A DNA stretch of 64,000 bases from Ginsengibacter hankyongi (GTDB lineage Bacteria > Bacteroidota > Bacteroidia > Chitinophagales > Chitinophagaceae), in contig NZ_VYQF01000001.1 of the NCBI RefSeq assembly GCF_008710285.1, positions 310,001 to 374,000 of the forward strand, written 5' to 3'. A program made the translations under genes and the position numbers. Under the pieces are notes generated by a model. That model was given only the letters and a program-made list of their open reading frames with translations, was not told the origin of the DNA and made no database searches. The stretch's first letter is position 1. Every line of letters starts with the position of its first letter. Below are positions 36,226 through 44,006 of the stretch, one piece after another.

Positions 36226-36960
36226 ATGAGAAAACCATTTGGCGCCAAATTACTTTTTATCAGTAGCCTCGCAACATTCATAATTTATTCCTGTAAAGAT
36301 GATCATCACCTTACAGTGGCCCCGCCTGTTCCCAATCAATCTTTTGTTGAAGAATTTGATACCGTTACCGCCGCTGTCGCAAGGGGATGGCAATTTATCA
36401 ATGCCAGTGATCCAAAAGGAACCGGTGAGTGGCAAAACGGCGGAGGCAATCCGCCCCTTTTTAATGCCTACTCAAATAAAGGAAAAAATGCAGGCTTTAT
36501 CGGAGCCGATTACCAGTCCACATCTGCGCAGCAGGGAACTATCAGTAACTGGCTCATTTCGCCATCCATAACCATGCAAAATGGCGATAGAATAATTTTT
36601 TATACCCGCGCCTGGCAGCTTTTCGATGGAGTAAGCGATACTACTGACTTTGGCAACAGCCTGGAGCTAAGGATGAATCCGATAAAGGATACTGTTGACG
36701 CAGGAAACGGGCTTAGCACCGGGGGCTTTTCAAAACTGCTTCTCGATATTAACCCTGATCTTGTTTACAGTAGTGTACTGCATCCTGCTCTATTTGCATA
36801 CCCATCTCAATGGACACGTTTCGATGTAACTGTTACCGGGTTAACCGCTCCGTTAAAATCGCGATTCGCATTCAGATATTTTGTTACAAACGGAGGATCC
36901 AATGGTAATGCTTCGGGAATTGGTATCGATTCCGTTGCTTATAAAAGTACAGGATATTAA
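36226..36960 (+). CDS. Choice-of-anchor J domain lipoprotein
   Basis: A 244-residue lipoprotein with lipobox IIYSC (Cys23) followed by DDHH. The mature part has FVEEFDT (about 41-47), a jelly-roll-like pattern of strands with SNWLISPSI and GDRIIFYTRAW, and a C-terminal FAFRYFVTNGG. This is the choice-of-anchor J/MAM-like domain, a carbohydrate-binding-like fold found in many surface proteins of Bacteroidota. No catalytic centre; ligand unknown. A 34-residue frame overlaps its start but is not supported. Confidence 0.75.
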   Translation: MRKPFGAKLLFISSLATFIIYSCKDDHHLTVAPPVPNQSFVEEFDTVTAAVARGWQFINASDPKGTGEWQNGGGNPPLFNAYSNKGKNAGFIGADYQSTSAQQGTISNWLISPSITMQNGDRIIFYTRAWQLFDGVSDTTDFGNSLELRMNPIKDTVDAGNGLSTGGFSKLLLDINPDLVYSSVLHPALFAYPSQWTRFDVTVTGLTAPLKSRFAFRYFVTNGGSNGNASGIGIDSVAYKSTGY

Positions 36961-37040
36961 TAATAATTAAACGTTTGTGCTTTACCGTTATATGTTCCCG
37001 CTGACGAAAATTAAATGTACCTTAAAAAATATAGCTTACA

Positions 37041-37523
37041 ATGAACGAACAGGCTGTAAAAATATATACGGATGGCGCATCTCGCGGAAACCCCGGCCCG
37101 GGCGGCTATGGCGTTGTGTTGCTGTGGGGAAAGCATAAAAAAGAATTATCAAAAGGCTACAGGCTTACCACCAATAACCGCATGGAACTTATGGCTGTTA
37201 TTGCTGCTTTGGAAGCATTGAAAAAGAATAACCTTGAATTGGTAATTTATTCTGACAGTAATTATGTGGTAAAGGCTGTTATGGAAGGCTGGCTAAAGAA
37301 ATGGATCAAAACAAATTTCAAAGGAAATATAAAAAACCGTGACCTGTGGGAAAAATACCAGGAGCTTTCAACAAATCATCGTATCCATTTTAAATGGGTG
37401 AAAGGCCATGCGGAAAATATTTTTAATAACCGCTGCGATATACTTGCCACAGAAGCTGCAGATGGAAAGCACCTTTTAATTGATGAAGGATATGAAGAAG
37501 CAAAAAATAATAAACTACTTTAA
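37041..37523 (+). CDS. rnhA: Ribonuclease HI
   Basis: A 160-residue RNase HI. The four catalytic acids are present: Asp11 (YTDGAS), Glu49 (NNRMEL), Asp72 (YSDSNY) and Asp133 (NNRCDILA), with His123 (KGHAEN) also in place. The basic handle loop WLKKWIKTNFKG (about 84-95) binds the RNA/DNA hybrid. It cuts RNA in RNA-DNA hybrids during replication. The gene is transcribed alone and converges with the DUF6580 gene. Confidence 0.95.
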   Translation: MNEQAVKIYTDGASRGNPGPGGYGVVLLWGKHKKELSKGYRLTTNNRMELMAVIAALEALKKNNLELVIYSDSNYVVKAVMEGWLKKWIKTNFKGNIKNRDLWEKYQELSTNHRIHFKWVKGHAENIFNNRCDILATEAADGKHLLIDEGYEEAKNNKLL

Positions 37524-37539
37524 TCCTGAAATTATTTTT

Positions 37540-38112
37540 TTAAAAGATTTCTTCCGTTTGCATCGAAGGCCTGGTTACAAGAAAATAACTACCAAATAAA
37601 ATTGCAGAAAATATTAAAGTAGCTGCAATGCTCCATGCGTAAAAAGGCAAGCCATCGTTGAGCGTTAATAAAAGACCATCAAAAGTTTTTGGCCTTCCCA
37701 AACCTGCCAATGGGGAATTGCTCATCCACACCATAAAATTGGATACAAAGAAATAAGCGGTTGGCGCAGCTACAGAAGCCAAAGCAATTCTGCGAACATT
37801 GAAATTCTTAATTAAGAACCCGAAGAAAGTCATCAGGCCGAATAAAATATAATTAGTAAACTGGCCTTCATAAAAACCCTGTATGTTACCAACTCCATTT
37901 CTATATAAAACTTCATACAGACCATCTGAAATAAACATAGACAGAAGCGGAAGAATAAAAGCAAGTTTTTTATCTTTTATAATAGCTCCTCCAAAAATTG
38001 CCATAGCCCATTGTGGTGCAAAACCATAAGGCCTTCCTGGCATGATACGGTATAAAGATGCAATTACTATTAAAAGAAGAAAACTAATTACAACCTGCCT
38101 TGATACTTTCAT
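37540..38112 (-). CDS. DUF6580-family membrane protein, ECF-S-like
   Basis: A 190-residue membrane protein from the ATG at 38112 (an ATG at 38130 would give only six extra residues). It has five to six helices, with YGFAPQWAMAIFGGA, FILPLLSMFISDGLYE and NYILFGLMTFFGF segments. The pattern of small, six-helix folds with ISDG and no catalytic motif resembles substrate-binding components of energy-coupling factor transporters, which the DUF6580 group is thought to resemble. No T or A component is near; a substrate cannot be stated. It converges with rnhA. Confidence 0.7.
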   Translation of the reverse strand: MKVSRQVVISFLLLIVIASLYRIMPGRPYGFAPQWAMAIFGGAIIKDKKLAFILPLLSMFISDGLYEVLYRNGVGNIQGFYEGQFTNYILFGLMTFFGFLIKNFNVRRIALASVAAPTAYFFVSNFMVWMSNSPLAGLGRPKTFDGLLLTLNDGLPFYAWSIAATLIFSAILFGSYFLVTRPSMQTEEIF

Positions 38113-38258
38113 AACTGTTATTTGATGCAAAAGTAAGTAATAATAATTTTTTTATAAAAGAGCTTTGTCAACAATATGTTCATAGTAATTGATCAAACTT
38201 TTGAAAAGTTTAAAACTTTCCAAAAGTTATTGCAGTATTTTGTTTACTAAATTGTAAT

Positions 38259-38615
38259 ATGGCACATCACAATACCACCGGAAAGCTTGGAGAACAAATG
38301 GCACTGGAATATTTATTACAAAAGGGATTTGTAATTCTCCATCAGAACTGGCGGCATAGCCATTGGGAAGTAGATGTGATTGCATTTTATAAAAATGTGT
38401 TGCATTTTATTGAGGTTAAAACAAGGAGAACGAAAAAATTTGGTTATCCCGAAGAAGATGTAACAAAAAAGAAAGTTACCAATCTCATCAATGCTTCTGA
38501 AGAATTTTTGTATTTGTATCCTGAATGGAAAAGAATTCAGTTTGATATTCTTTCCATAAACTTATTAAGTAATGAACCTGCTGAATTTTTTTTTATTGAA
38601 GATGTGCATGTGTGA
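38259..38615 (+). CDS. YraN family (UPF0102) nuclease-like protein
   Basis: A 118-residue protein with the YraN fold. Motifs: GKLGEQMALEYLLQKGF (about 8-24), WEVDVIAFYKN (about 36-46), with the Asp of the PD-(D/E)xK-type site, and LHFIEVKTRRTKKFG (about 48-62) with Glu-x-Lys. Usually the short helix reads E-I-D; here E-V-D is present. Members may be Holliday-junction or endonuclease-like proteins; the physiological role is uncertain. It is convergent with aroC, with an imperfect inverted repeat between them. Confidence 0.9.
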   Translation: MAHHNTTGKLGEQMALEYLLQKGFVILHQNWRHSHWEVDVIAFYKNVLHFIEVKTRRTKKFGYPEEDVTKKKVTNLINASEEFLYLYPEWKRIQFDILSINLLSNEPAEFFFIEDVHV

Positions 38616-38622
38616 CCTAACA

Positions 38623-38686
38623 GTTACCAGTTATGGGTTATTAGTTGCAAGTCAAAACTCTTTACTGATAACTCATCACTTATTAC
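38623..38686. repeat. Imperfect inverted repeat between yraN-like and aroC genes
   Basis: Left arm 38623-38645 and right arm 38664-38686 are complementary at 17 of 23 positions, built on TTATCAGTT/AACTGATAA-type words. It overlaps the aroC stop. Such tandem TTAGT/ACTAA-type words recur in Bacteroidota intergenic regions and may serve as convergent terminators. Confidence 0.55.
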
Positions 38687-39675
38687 TTTTTTGTAATAAG
38701 CATCAAATCTGCTATAACCATAGCTGTTACTGCTTCGAGAATCACTGGCACTCTTAATGCAATACAAAGATCGTGTCTTCCTTTTACTGAAAAAGGTTCA
38801 ACGTTTCCAGTTTCTGAGTTTAATGTTTGCTGCTCTTTAGGCGTAGAAGAGGTTGGTTTTACTACAATGCGAAATACCAAATCGTTGCCATTGGTTATTC
38901 CACCCAAAATTCCACCTGCATTATTAGTTTTGGTAGTTCCATCTGCGTTTATGAGCGCATCGTTATGCTGGCTTCCAAACATTTTTGCTGCTGCAAAACC
39001 AGCTCCAAATTCAATTCCTTTTACTGCAGGAATAGAAAACACTGCGTGACTTATTATAGATTCCGCAGAATCAAAAAAAGGCTCACCTAATCCAATGGGT
39101 AAATTATTTACCCGGCATTCCACTATCCCTCCAACAGAATCTTTTTCATCAATTGCTTTTTGCAGGCCTTTTTCAATATCCGTTTCTCCGCCTATTTCAA
39201 GAATAGTTGAATGAATTCCAATTTTATTTCCCGTAGAAATGGATTCAATTATTTTTTTTGCAACAACGCCTGCAGCAACTATTGCAACAGTAAGCCTTCC
39301 GCTGAAATGGCCGCCACCACGATAATCTTCAAAGCCATTAAATTTTTTATGAGCAACAAAGTCTGCATGGCCCGGCCTTGGCACCGCTCTTTGTTTTTCA
39401 TAATCACCACTTCTTGTATTGCTGTTTTTAAATAAAATAGTTAACGGAGCACCTGTAGCTTTTTCATTAAAAACTCCACTTATAAATTGGGGAATATCAT
39501 CTTCTTTACGCGGTGTTGTTCCTTTTGCTCCGGGCTTACGTCGTTCAATATCTTCTGCAAAATCAGCTGCAGCCATACCTATTCCCGCAGGACAACCATC
39601 AATATTAACGCCAACAAAATCGCCATGCGATTCTCCAAAAATACTTACCCTGAACAGTCTTCCAAATGAATTCAT
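38683..39675 (-). CDS. aroC: Chorismate synthase, short GHFSGRLT variant
   Basis: A 330-residue enzyme that turns 5-enolpyruvylshikimate 3-phosphate into chorismate using reduced FMN. The N-terminus FGRLFRVSIFGESHG (4-18) and the C-terminal GRHDLCIALRVPV are intact. The flavin-binding middle motif reads RGGGHFSGRLTV (about 118-129) instead of GRSSARET, a form I associate more with Firmicutes, and the protein is 20-30 residues shorter than most Bacteroidota AroC. Key His, Ser and Arg positions appear present. Transfer from another phylum is possible but not shown by the sequence alone. It stands between yraN and era. Confidence 0.92.
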   Translation of the reverse strand: MNSFGRLFRVSIFGESHGDFVGVNIDGCPAGIGMAAADFAEDIERRKPGAKGTTPRKEDDIPQFISGVFNEKATGAPLTILFKNSNTRSGDYEKQRAVPRPGHADFVAHKKFNGFEDYRGGGHFSGRLTVAIVAAGVVAKKIIESISTGNKIGIHSTILEIGGETDIEKGLQKAIDEKDSVGGIVECRVNNLPIGLGEPFFDSAESIISHAVFSIPAVKGIEFGAGFAAAKMFGSQHNDALINADGTTKTNNAGGILGGITNGNDLVFRIVVKPTSSTPKEQQTLNSETGNVEPFSVKGRHDLCIALRVPVILEAVTAMVIADLMLITKK

Positions 39676-39720
39676 GCTTGTGCTTAATATGTTACGAAGT
39701 TAAATAATTGCATGTACGAA

Positions 39721-39800
39721 GTACGATGTCGGATGTACGATGTTAAATCACTTCAAATAATTTCAAAACTATGTATTACCTCGTACATCACACATCATAC
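39721..39800. repeat. Imperfect inverted repeat GTACGATGT between aroC and era
   Basis: Arms 39721-39742 and 39779-39800 pair at 18 of 22 positions, with words GTACGATG and TACATCACAC around a 36 bp loop. The motif TACGATGTACG recurs within each arm, so it is also a tandem repeat. It ends 4 bp before the era stop codon, so it probably forms a transcript 3' hairpin for era. Confidence 0.65.
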
Positions 39801-39804
39801 ATCG

Positions 39805-40671
39805 CTAGTATCCGTATTCCTTTAATTGTATTTCATTATCTCGCCACTTTGGCCGCACCTTTACAAACAACTCCAAAAAAACTTTATTGCCAATAAATGC
39901 CTCAATGTCTTTCCTGGCCTGCGTTCCCAACTCTTTAATCATTTTTCCTCCCTCGCCCAGCACAATGCCTTTTTGAGTTTCTCTTTGCAAAATTATATCG
40001 GCAGAAATTTTTGTAAGCGTTGTCTTTTCTTTAAACTCCTGCACCAGCACTGTGGCATGATAAGGAATTTCATCCTGGTATAAATAAAAAATTTTTTCTC
40101 TTATAATTTCACCAACAAAAAATTTCATGGGGAGATCACTCAGGTTATCATCCTGGTAAAACGGTTCTCCTTCGGGTAACAAAGAAATTATTTCGTCTAA
40201 TAATTCTTTAATTCCCGTTTTCTTCAACGCTGAAATAACAATAACCTTTTTACAATATTTTTTTTCTGAAAAAAAAGTCTTTGCTTCTTCAATCTTCTTT
40301 TTGTCGGCAACATCAATTTTATTGAGAACTACAATTGATGGCACTTTTAAAGAGAGGGAAGAAAATATTTCATCAGTTTCTGCAAGATCATCCTTTATAT
40401 CAACAATGAGTAAGGCTACATCTGCATCTTCCAGGCTATCTTTCACAGCCTTCATCATCTTTTCGTGCAGCTTATATTTGGGTTCGATTATACCGGGGGT
40501 ATCGGAAAAAATAATTTGATAGTTATCATCCGTTAATATGCCTTTAATGCGATGCCTTGTCGTTTGCACTTTTGGTGAAACGATAGCCAGCTTCTCTCCC
40601 ATCAATGCATTGAGCAAAGTACTCTTACCCGCATTAGGCTTACCAAAAATATTTACAAACCCTGATTTCAT
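39805..40671 (-). CDS. era: GTPase Era
   Basis: A 288-residue Era GTPase. G domain: G1 GKPNAGKST (10-18), G3 DTPG (about 58-61), G4 NKID (about 116-119); KH RNA-binding domain with GKMIKELGTQARKDIE (about 243-258). It binds 16S rRNA near the 3' end and assists 30S assembly. The gene follows the initiator tRNA gene on the same strand, but a strong terminator at 40704-40725 lies between them, 32 bp before the ATG. It is followed by a repeat hairpin at its 3' end. Confidence 0.96.
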   Translation of the reverse strand: MKSGFVNIFGKPNAGKSTLLNALMGEKLAIVSPKVQTTRHRIKGILTDDNYQIIFSDTPGIIEPKYKLHEKMMKAVKDSLEDADVALLIVDIKDDLAETDEIFSSLSLKVPSIVVLNKIDVADKKKIEEAKTFFSEKKYCKKVIVISALKKTGIKELLDEIISLLPEGEPFYQDDNLSDLPMKFFVGEIIREKIFYLYQDEIPYHATVLVQEFKEKTTLTKISADIILQRETQKGIVLGEGGKMIKELGTQARKDIEAFIGNKVFLELFVKVRPKWRDNEIQLKEYGY

Positions 40672-40703
40672 AATTGGCGCAAAATTAATTCATTGAAAAT
40701 AAA

Positions 40704-40725
40704 AAAGCCCCGTTAAAGGGGCTTT
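40704..40725 (-). terminator. Terminator after the initiator tRNA
   Basis: AAAGCCCC (40704-40711) pairs with GGGGCTTT (40718-40725) around a 6 nt loop; on the minus strand a T-rich tail follows. It lies just past the tRNA 3' end, before era. Confidence 0.9.
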
Positions 40726-40726
40726 G

Positions 40727-40798
<72 letters not shown>

Positions 40799-40809
40799 AT
40801 TTTTGATTG

Positions 40810-40840
40810 CAAATGTAAGGTTTATAATTTTTAAACCAAA
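40810..40840 (-). promoter_or_regulatory. Bacteroidota sigma-A type promoter for initiator tRNA
   Basis: On the minus strand: TTTG (40837-40840), exactly 19 bp of spacer, then TACATTTG (40810-40817), 11 bp before the tRNA 5' end. This is an exact fit to the TTTG-19-TAnnTTTG consensus. The spacer contains GGTTTA-N7-TAAACC (40819-40837 on the plus strand). Confidence 0.8.
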
Positions 40841-40857
40841 TTTTAATACATTAGCAA

Positions 40858-41721
40858 ATGCAAAACACATCATATTTACATAAATTTTTAACATCCCTTT
40901 TTTTTATTGCGGCATTTGCATCCTGCCATCATAAAATAAAAGAAGCAAAAGATTCAATTTATTCACGCCATCTGCAAAAGCACATTGACCTAACTATTAT
41001 CAACACCCCGGTTCCTAAAGAAAAAAATTCATTCAATCTTCTTTTATTAAACGATGGACAGGATATTGCACAGCTCCGCATAAAAGAAATAATTGACAGC
41101 CTGTATAAAAAGAAATTGCTGCAACCTTTATTGGTTGTGGCTGTTACTCCATTTGACCGCATGCAGGAATATGGAGTTGCCGGATATGCTGATTATAATA
41201 ACAATGGAACCGCCGCGGAAAAATATGCAGCGTTTGTTGATGACGAATTGATCCCTTTTATTAAAAAAAGATCAGGGGTTAGAAAGTTTAATTCTATAAC
41301 TATTGCCGGTTGCTCTTTAGGCGGACTTTCAGCATTTGACGTTGCATGGGACCATGCTGATAAAATTGATAAGGTGGGCGTATTCTCAGGTTCTTTCTGG
41401 TACCGTGATAAAGATGCATCGGACTCAACTTATTCAGATGACAAAGACAGGCTTATCATCAATAAAATAAGATCATCCCGGAAAAGACCTCATTTAAAAT
41501 ATTGGTTTTATGCAGGAGGAAAAGAAGAAACAGCAGACCGTGATAAAGACGGAATTATTGATGTAGTTGATGATACCAAAGATTTGATTGATTTAATTAA
41601 AAAGAAAAATGTTTGTCCGCCAGGGGATATCAATTATACCGAAGTAAAAGACGGCACACACGATTATAATTCGTGGAGCCATGTGCTTCCGCAATTTTTA
41701 ATCTGGGCCGGTGGGAATTGA
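40858..41721 (+). CDS. Esterase-family alpha/beta hydrolase, lipoprotein
   Basis: A 287-residue protein with lipobox FASC (Cys23). The mature part has the esterase D (putative esterase PF00756) fold: LLLLNDGQD (about 61-69), the nucleophile Ser153 in GCSLGG (151-156), and DADKIDKVG. A distal His in GTHDYNSW (about 270-277) completes a candidate triad with an Asp in the DRDKDGIIDVVDD acidic segment (about 224-236), which might also bind calcium. It may hydrolyse esters of siderophores, sugars or polymers at the cell surface. It converges with the TPR gene with one base between stops. Confidence 0.8.
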   Translation: MQNTSYLHKFLTSLFFIAAFASCHHKIKEAKDSIYSRHLQKHIDLTIINTPVPKEKNSFNLLLLNDGQDIAQLRIKEIIDSLYKKKLLQPLLVVAVTPFDRMQEYGVAGYADYNNNGTAAEKYAAFVDDELIPFIKKRSGVRKFNSITIAGCSLGGLSAFDVAWDHADKIDKVGVFSGSFWYRDKDASDSTYSDDKDRLIINKIRSSRKRPHLKYWFYAGGKEETADRDKDGIIDVVDDTKDLIDLIKKKNVCPPGDINYTEVKDGTHDYNSWSHVLPQFLIWAGGN

Positions 41722-41722
41722 T

Positions 41723-42640
41723 TTATTTTTTCTTTCTAATATAAGTAAGGTCGTAGGAAACGTTCCACGTTTTTCCATCATCCATTGAGTATTCCTGGAA
41801 CTGGCGCACCTGGTCTGTTCCCTGGTTAAAAAACCTGAATCTTATTTTCATTGTTCCCTTAGGTGTTGCCGAAGAAGATTCAAATTGCATAACACTGTCT
41901 TTATAAACTCCGTTTACATATTCTGTTACCGCACCACCGGAACCTACCCAAACCTGTTTCCATTTATTAGTAACGGGATCAACGAAATTCATGCTTTTGC
42001 CTGTATTAGGATAACCAATAGCAGTCCAATTTTCAAGGATAAAACAACCACTGGCCTCCATTTCAATTTTACTTGAACCAACGATTTGATTGCCCCCGGT
42101 TGGATACACATCCCAGTCTCCTATCCAAAAATCAAATTCACGGGCATGAGCATTATGCAGGCACGGATAAAGTTTATCGGTAGCTTGTGAAACTAAATTC
42201 TTAAACGTTGTATCGTTACGGATCTTATCGTATTCTTTTGAAGTTTCTATTTCAGGAACATTCGAGTAGCCGTGAGCGATAGCACTGTCCAATTGCTCCA
42301 ATGCTTTATCCTTTTCACTATTTGCCGCGTAAGCTCTTGCAAGCCGCGAATGAATAATTGATAACCCTGAAGGCAAGGGATTTTTGGTTAACGATAGCTC
42401 AAGATTTTTAATTGCAAGGCCATATTGGCCAAGATTAAAATAAGAAAAACCAAGTTTGTTACAAGTGAGAGCGGTTTGTGTTTCTCCATTGGCAAAAGCA
42501 TTTTCATAAGCCTTTGCTGCTGCCCGCCAATCCTGCTTTGCATAAAATGTATCTGCTTTCGCAATTAAAGGTTGGCTTGGTTGCGCCTTAACAGCACAAG
42601 AAAAGAAAAGCAAAATTGAAAAAAAATAAAAACTTCTCAT
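41723..42640 (-). CDS. TPR-repeat protein with lipocalin-like C-terminal domain
   Basis: About 305 residues from the ATG at 42640 (a start at 42673 adds 11 charged residues and seems less likely). Signal peptide ending KAQPS, then about three tetratricopeptide repeats (about 25-130) and a beta-rich C-terminal domain starting FDFWIGDWDVYP (about 172-183), with ECFILENW- and WKQVWVG-like strands. That second domain resembles the DUF1579 group in secreted Bacteroidota proteins. Function unknown; possibly binds a hydrophobic ligand. Confidence 0.7.
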   Translation of the reverse strand: MRSFYFFSILLFFSCAVKAQPSQPLIAKADTFYAKQDWRAAAKAYENAFANGETQTALTCNKLGFSYFNLGQYGLAIKNLELSLTKNPLPSGLSIIHSRLARAYAANSEKDKALEQLDSAIAHGYSNVPEIETSKEYDKIRNDTTFKNLVSQATDKLYPCLHNAHAREFDFWIGDWDVYPTGGNQIVGSSKIEMEASGCFILENWTAIGYPNTGKSMNFVDPVTNKWKQVWVGSGGAVTEYVNGVYKDSVMQFESSSATPKGTMKIRFRFFNQGTDQVRQFQEYSMDDGKTWNVSYDLTYIRKKK

Positions 42641-42755
42641 AAAATCGTTTTTAGTAATTAAATCAAAGTGCAATCTAAAATTTTACCCGATCGTAAAATA
42701 TCTGTTCATTTATCCGGCATAAAATCAATCATCAAAATCGTTTTAGTGAAAATAA

Positions 42756-42784
42756 AATAAGGCTACAATTACTGCAACCTTATT
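42756..42784 (-). terminator. Terminator of the SusC/D operon
   Basis: AATAAGG (42756-42762) and CCTTATT (42778-42784) form a stem with further G-U-rich inner pairing; on the minus strand TTATTTT follows. It lies 35 bp after the last gene of the operon. Confidence 0.75.
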
Positions 42785-42818
42785 CATTGTATATCCTTAA
42801 CTCTGAAATAGAAACTCC

Positions 42819-43310
42819 TTAATAATCGTCTTGCGGGAACCTCGTTCTTTCCACACCATTCATTTCATAAATGTTTCCGGGATCGTCTGAAAATTCAACT
42901 TTCATATGGATACTATCGGCAACGTTGCCGGATTTGGAATGTCCTGCCTTGGGCAGTATTTTACCGTCAGTTTGATTTACAGTAATGTTATAATATTCAT
43001 TTTGAGCAGCATTGGCAGAAAAGGTTAATGTTTTATAATCAACCTGGGATTTAAATTTAACCTGCCAGCCATTTTTATAATCATCAATCCAGATATTATT
43101 ATCATTTGCTGATGTATTATAAGTTGCAATTCTAAAATGCCCGAGACCAAATACATCTTTCGTACTCCCAAGGTCTAAAGTTACCCACCATTCATTAGCA
43201 ACTTTTACAGCAGAAGTTGCGCCCGCATCCTTTACCTTCTGGCACGAGTTCAATAAAGATATTCCTGCCACGATTATTAATATTAAAATTATTCTTTTCA
43301 TTTTTTTCAA
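42819..43310 (-). CDS. Lipid-binding-domain lipoprotein of the Sus locus
   Basis: A 163-residue lipoprotein, lipobox LLNSC (Cys23). The mature part has VANEWWVTLD (about 37-46), FRIATYNTSANDNNIWIDD (about 59-77) and GWQVKFKSQVD, matching the lipid-binding putative hydrolase group (PF12888) that commonly sits after SusC/SusD pairs in this phylum. It is the last gene of the operon, 19 bp after the preceding gene. Probably a surface-exposed ligand or lipid-handling accessory. Confidence 0.75.
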   Translation of the reverse strand: MKKMKRIILILIIVAGISLLNSCQKVKDAGATSAVKVANEWWVTLDLGSTKDVFGLGHFRIATYNTSANDNNIWIDDYKNGWQVKFKSQVDYKTLTFSANAAQNEYYNITVNQTDGKILPKAGHSKSGNVADSIHMKVEFSDDPGNIYEMNGVERTRFPQDDY

Positions 43311-43329
43311 TTGAATTTTTATTGAATTT

Positions 43330-43983
43330 TTATTGCTTTATAAAAGTCCTTAACCCTGTTCCATAACCTGGGTTTACAATTTTCCATGAATATTTTGCAG
43401 GATTAGAATTAGTATAACTTTCATTAGTGGAACTTGTAGGTGATCCATCACTGGCAAGCTGCTCAGGAATAGATATATTAAAACCTGATGGATTGATTGC
43501 CACAACAGTTAAATTAGTTCCAGGCGCGCCACCGGGATTAAAGACGGTATAAACACCCGGCGCAATTTTAGTCCATGTAGCTACGGAACCGTTAGTTGTT
43601 CTCGCATAATTCCCGGATAGATCATTTGCAGCAGCATCCGCGGCGGTTGTATAAACCACAACTTTCCGGGTTGCGCTGGCACTATAACCATCACTATTAA
43701 CTGCCGAATAGGTCAACGTATAAACTCCGTCCGTCTTTACATCCACTGTTCCGGATGTGGTAACAGGTACGTCTACGCCTGCTGCCTGGGCTTTCACCCC
43801 GGGGTCAGTATAGGCGGTTCCATTTGGAATAGCGACTATTGCATTACCGGTTAAGGTTAAAATAGGGTAATAGGTAACTTTTGAAATACCTACTCTATCA
43901 TGAGTGTTTATTATTTTGTCTTTACTACAGGAAGCAATTATTGAAAGAAAACTTATCAATAGAAACAAATATCTTTTTTTCAT
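43330..43983 (-). CDS. Ig-like (DUF5011) / BT_2262-type lipoprotein
   Basis: A 217-residue lipoprotein from the ATG at 43983 (an earlier start at 44022 would overlap susD-like coding sequence). Lipobox IIASC. The mature protein has a DUF5011 Ig-like domain (PYTDPG-type strand AYTDPGVKA then DGVYTLTYSAVNSDGYSASATR, about 60-120 from the long start) and a C-terminal BT_2262-like beta domain (about 130-230). It should sit beside SusD on the surface as a ligand-binding or spacer protein. 23 bp after the SusD gene. Confidence 0.78.
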   Translation of the reverse strand: MKKRYLFLLISFLSIIASCSKDKIINTHDRVGISKVTYYPILTLTGNAIVAIPNGTAYTDPGVKAQAAGVDVPVTTSGTVDVKTDGVYTLTYSAVNSDGYSASATRKVVVYTTAADAAANDLSGNYARTTNGSVATWTKIAPGVYTVFNPGGAPGTNLTVVAINPSGFNISIPEQLASDGSPTSSTNESYTNSNPAKYSWKIVNPGYGTGLRTFIKQ

Positions 43984-44006
43984 TTTTCTAATTTTTAGTT
44001 TTAAAA

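Noticed and set aside
36125-36229. A 34-residue frame overlapping the choice-of-anchor J gene start by ATGA
   Set aside because: The overlap could mean coupling, but composition is unremarkable, there is no ribosome-binding or conserved feature, and the lipoprotein has an ordinary start of its own.
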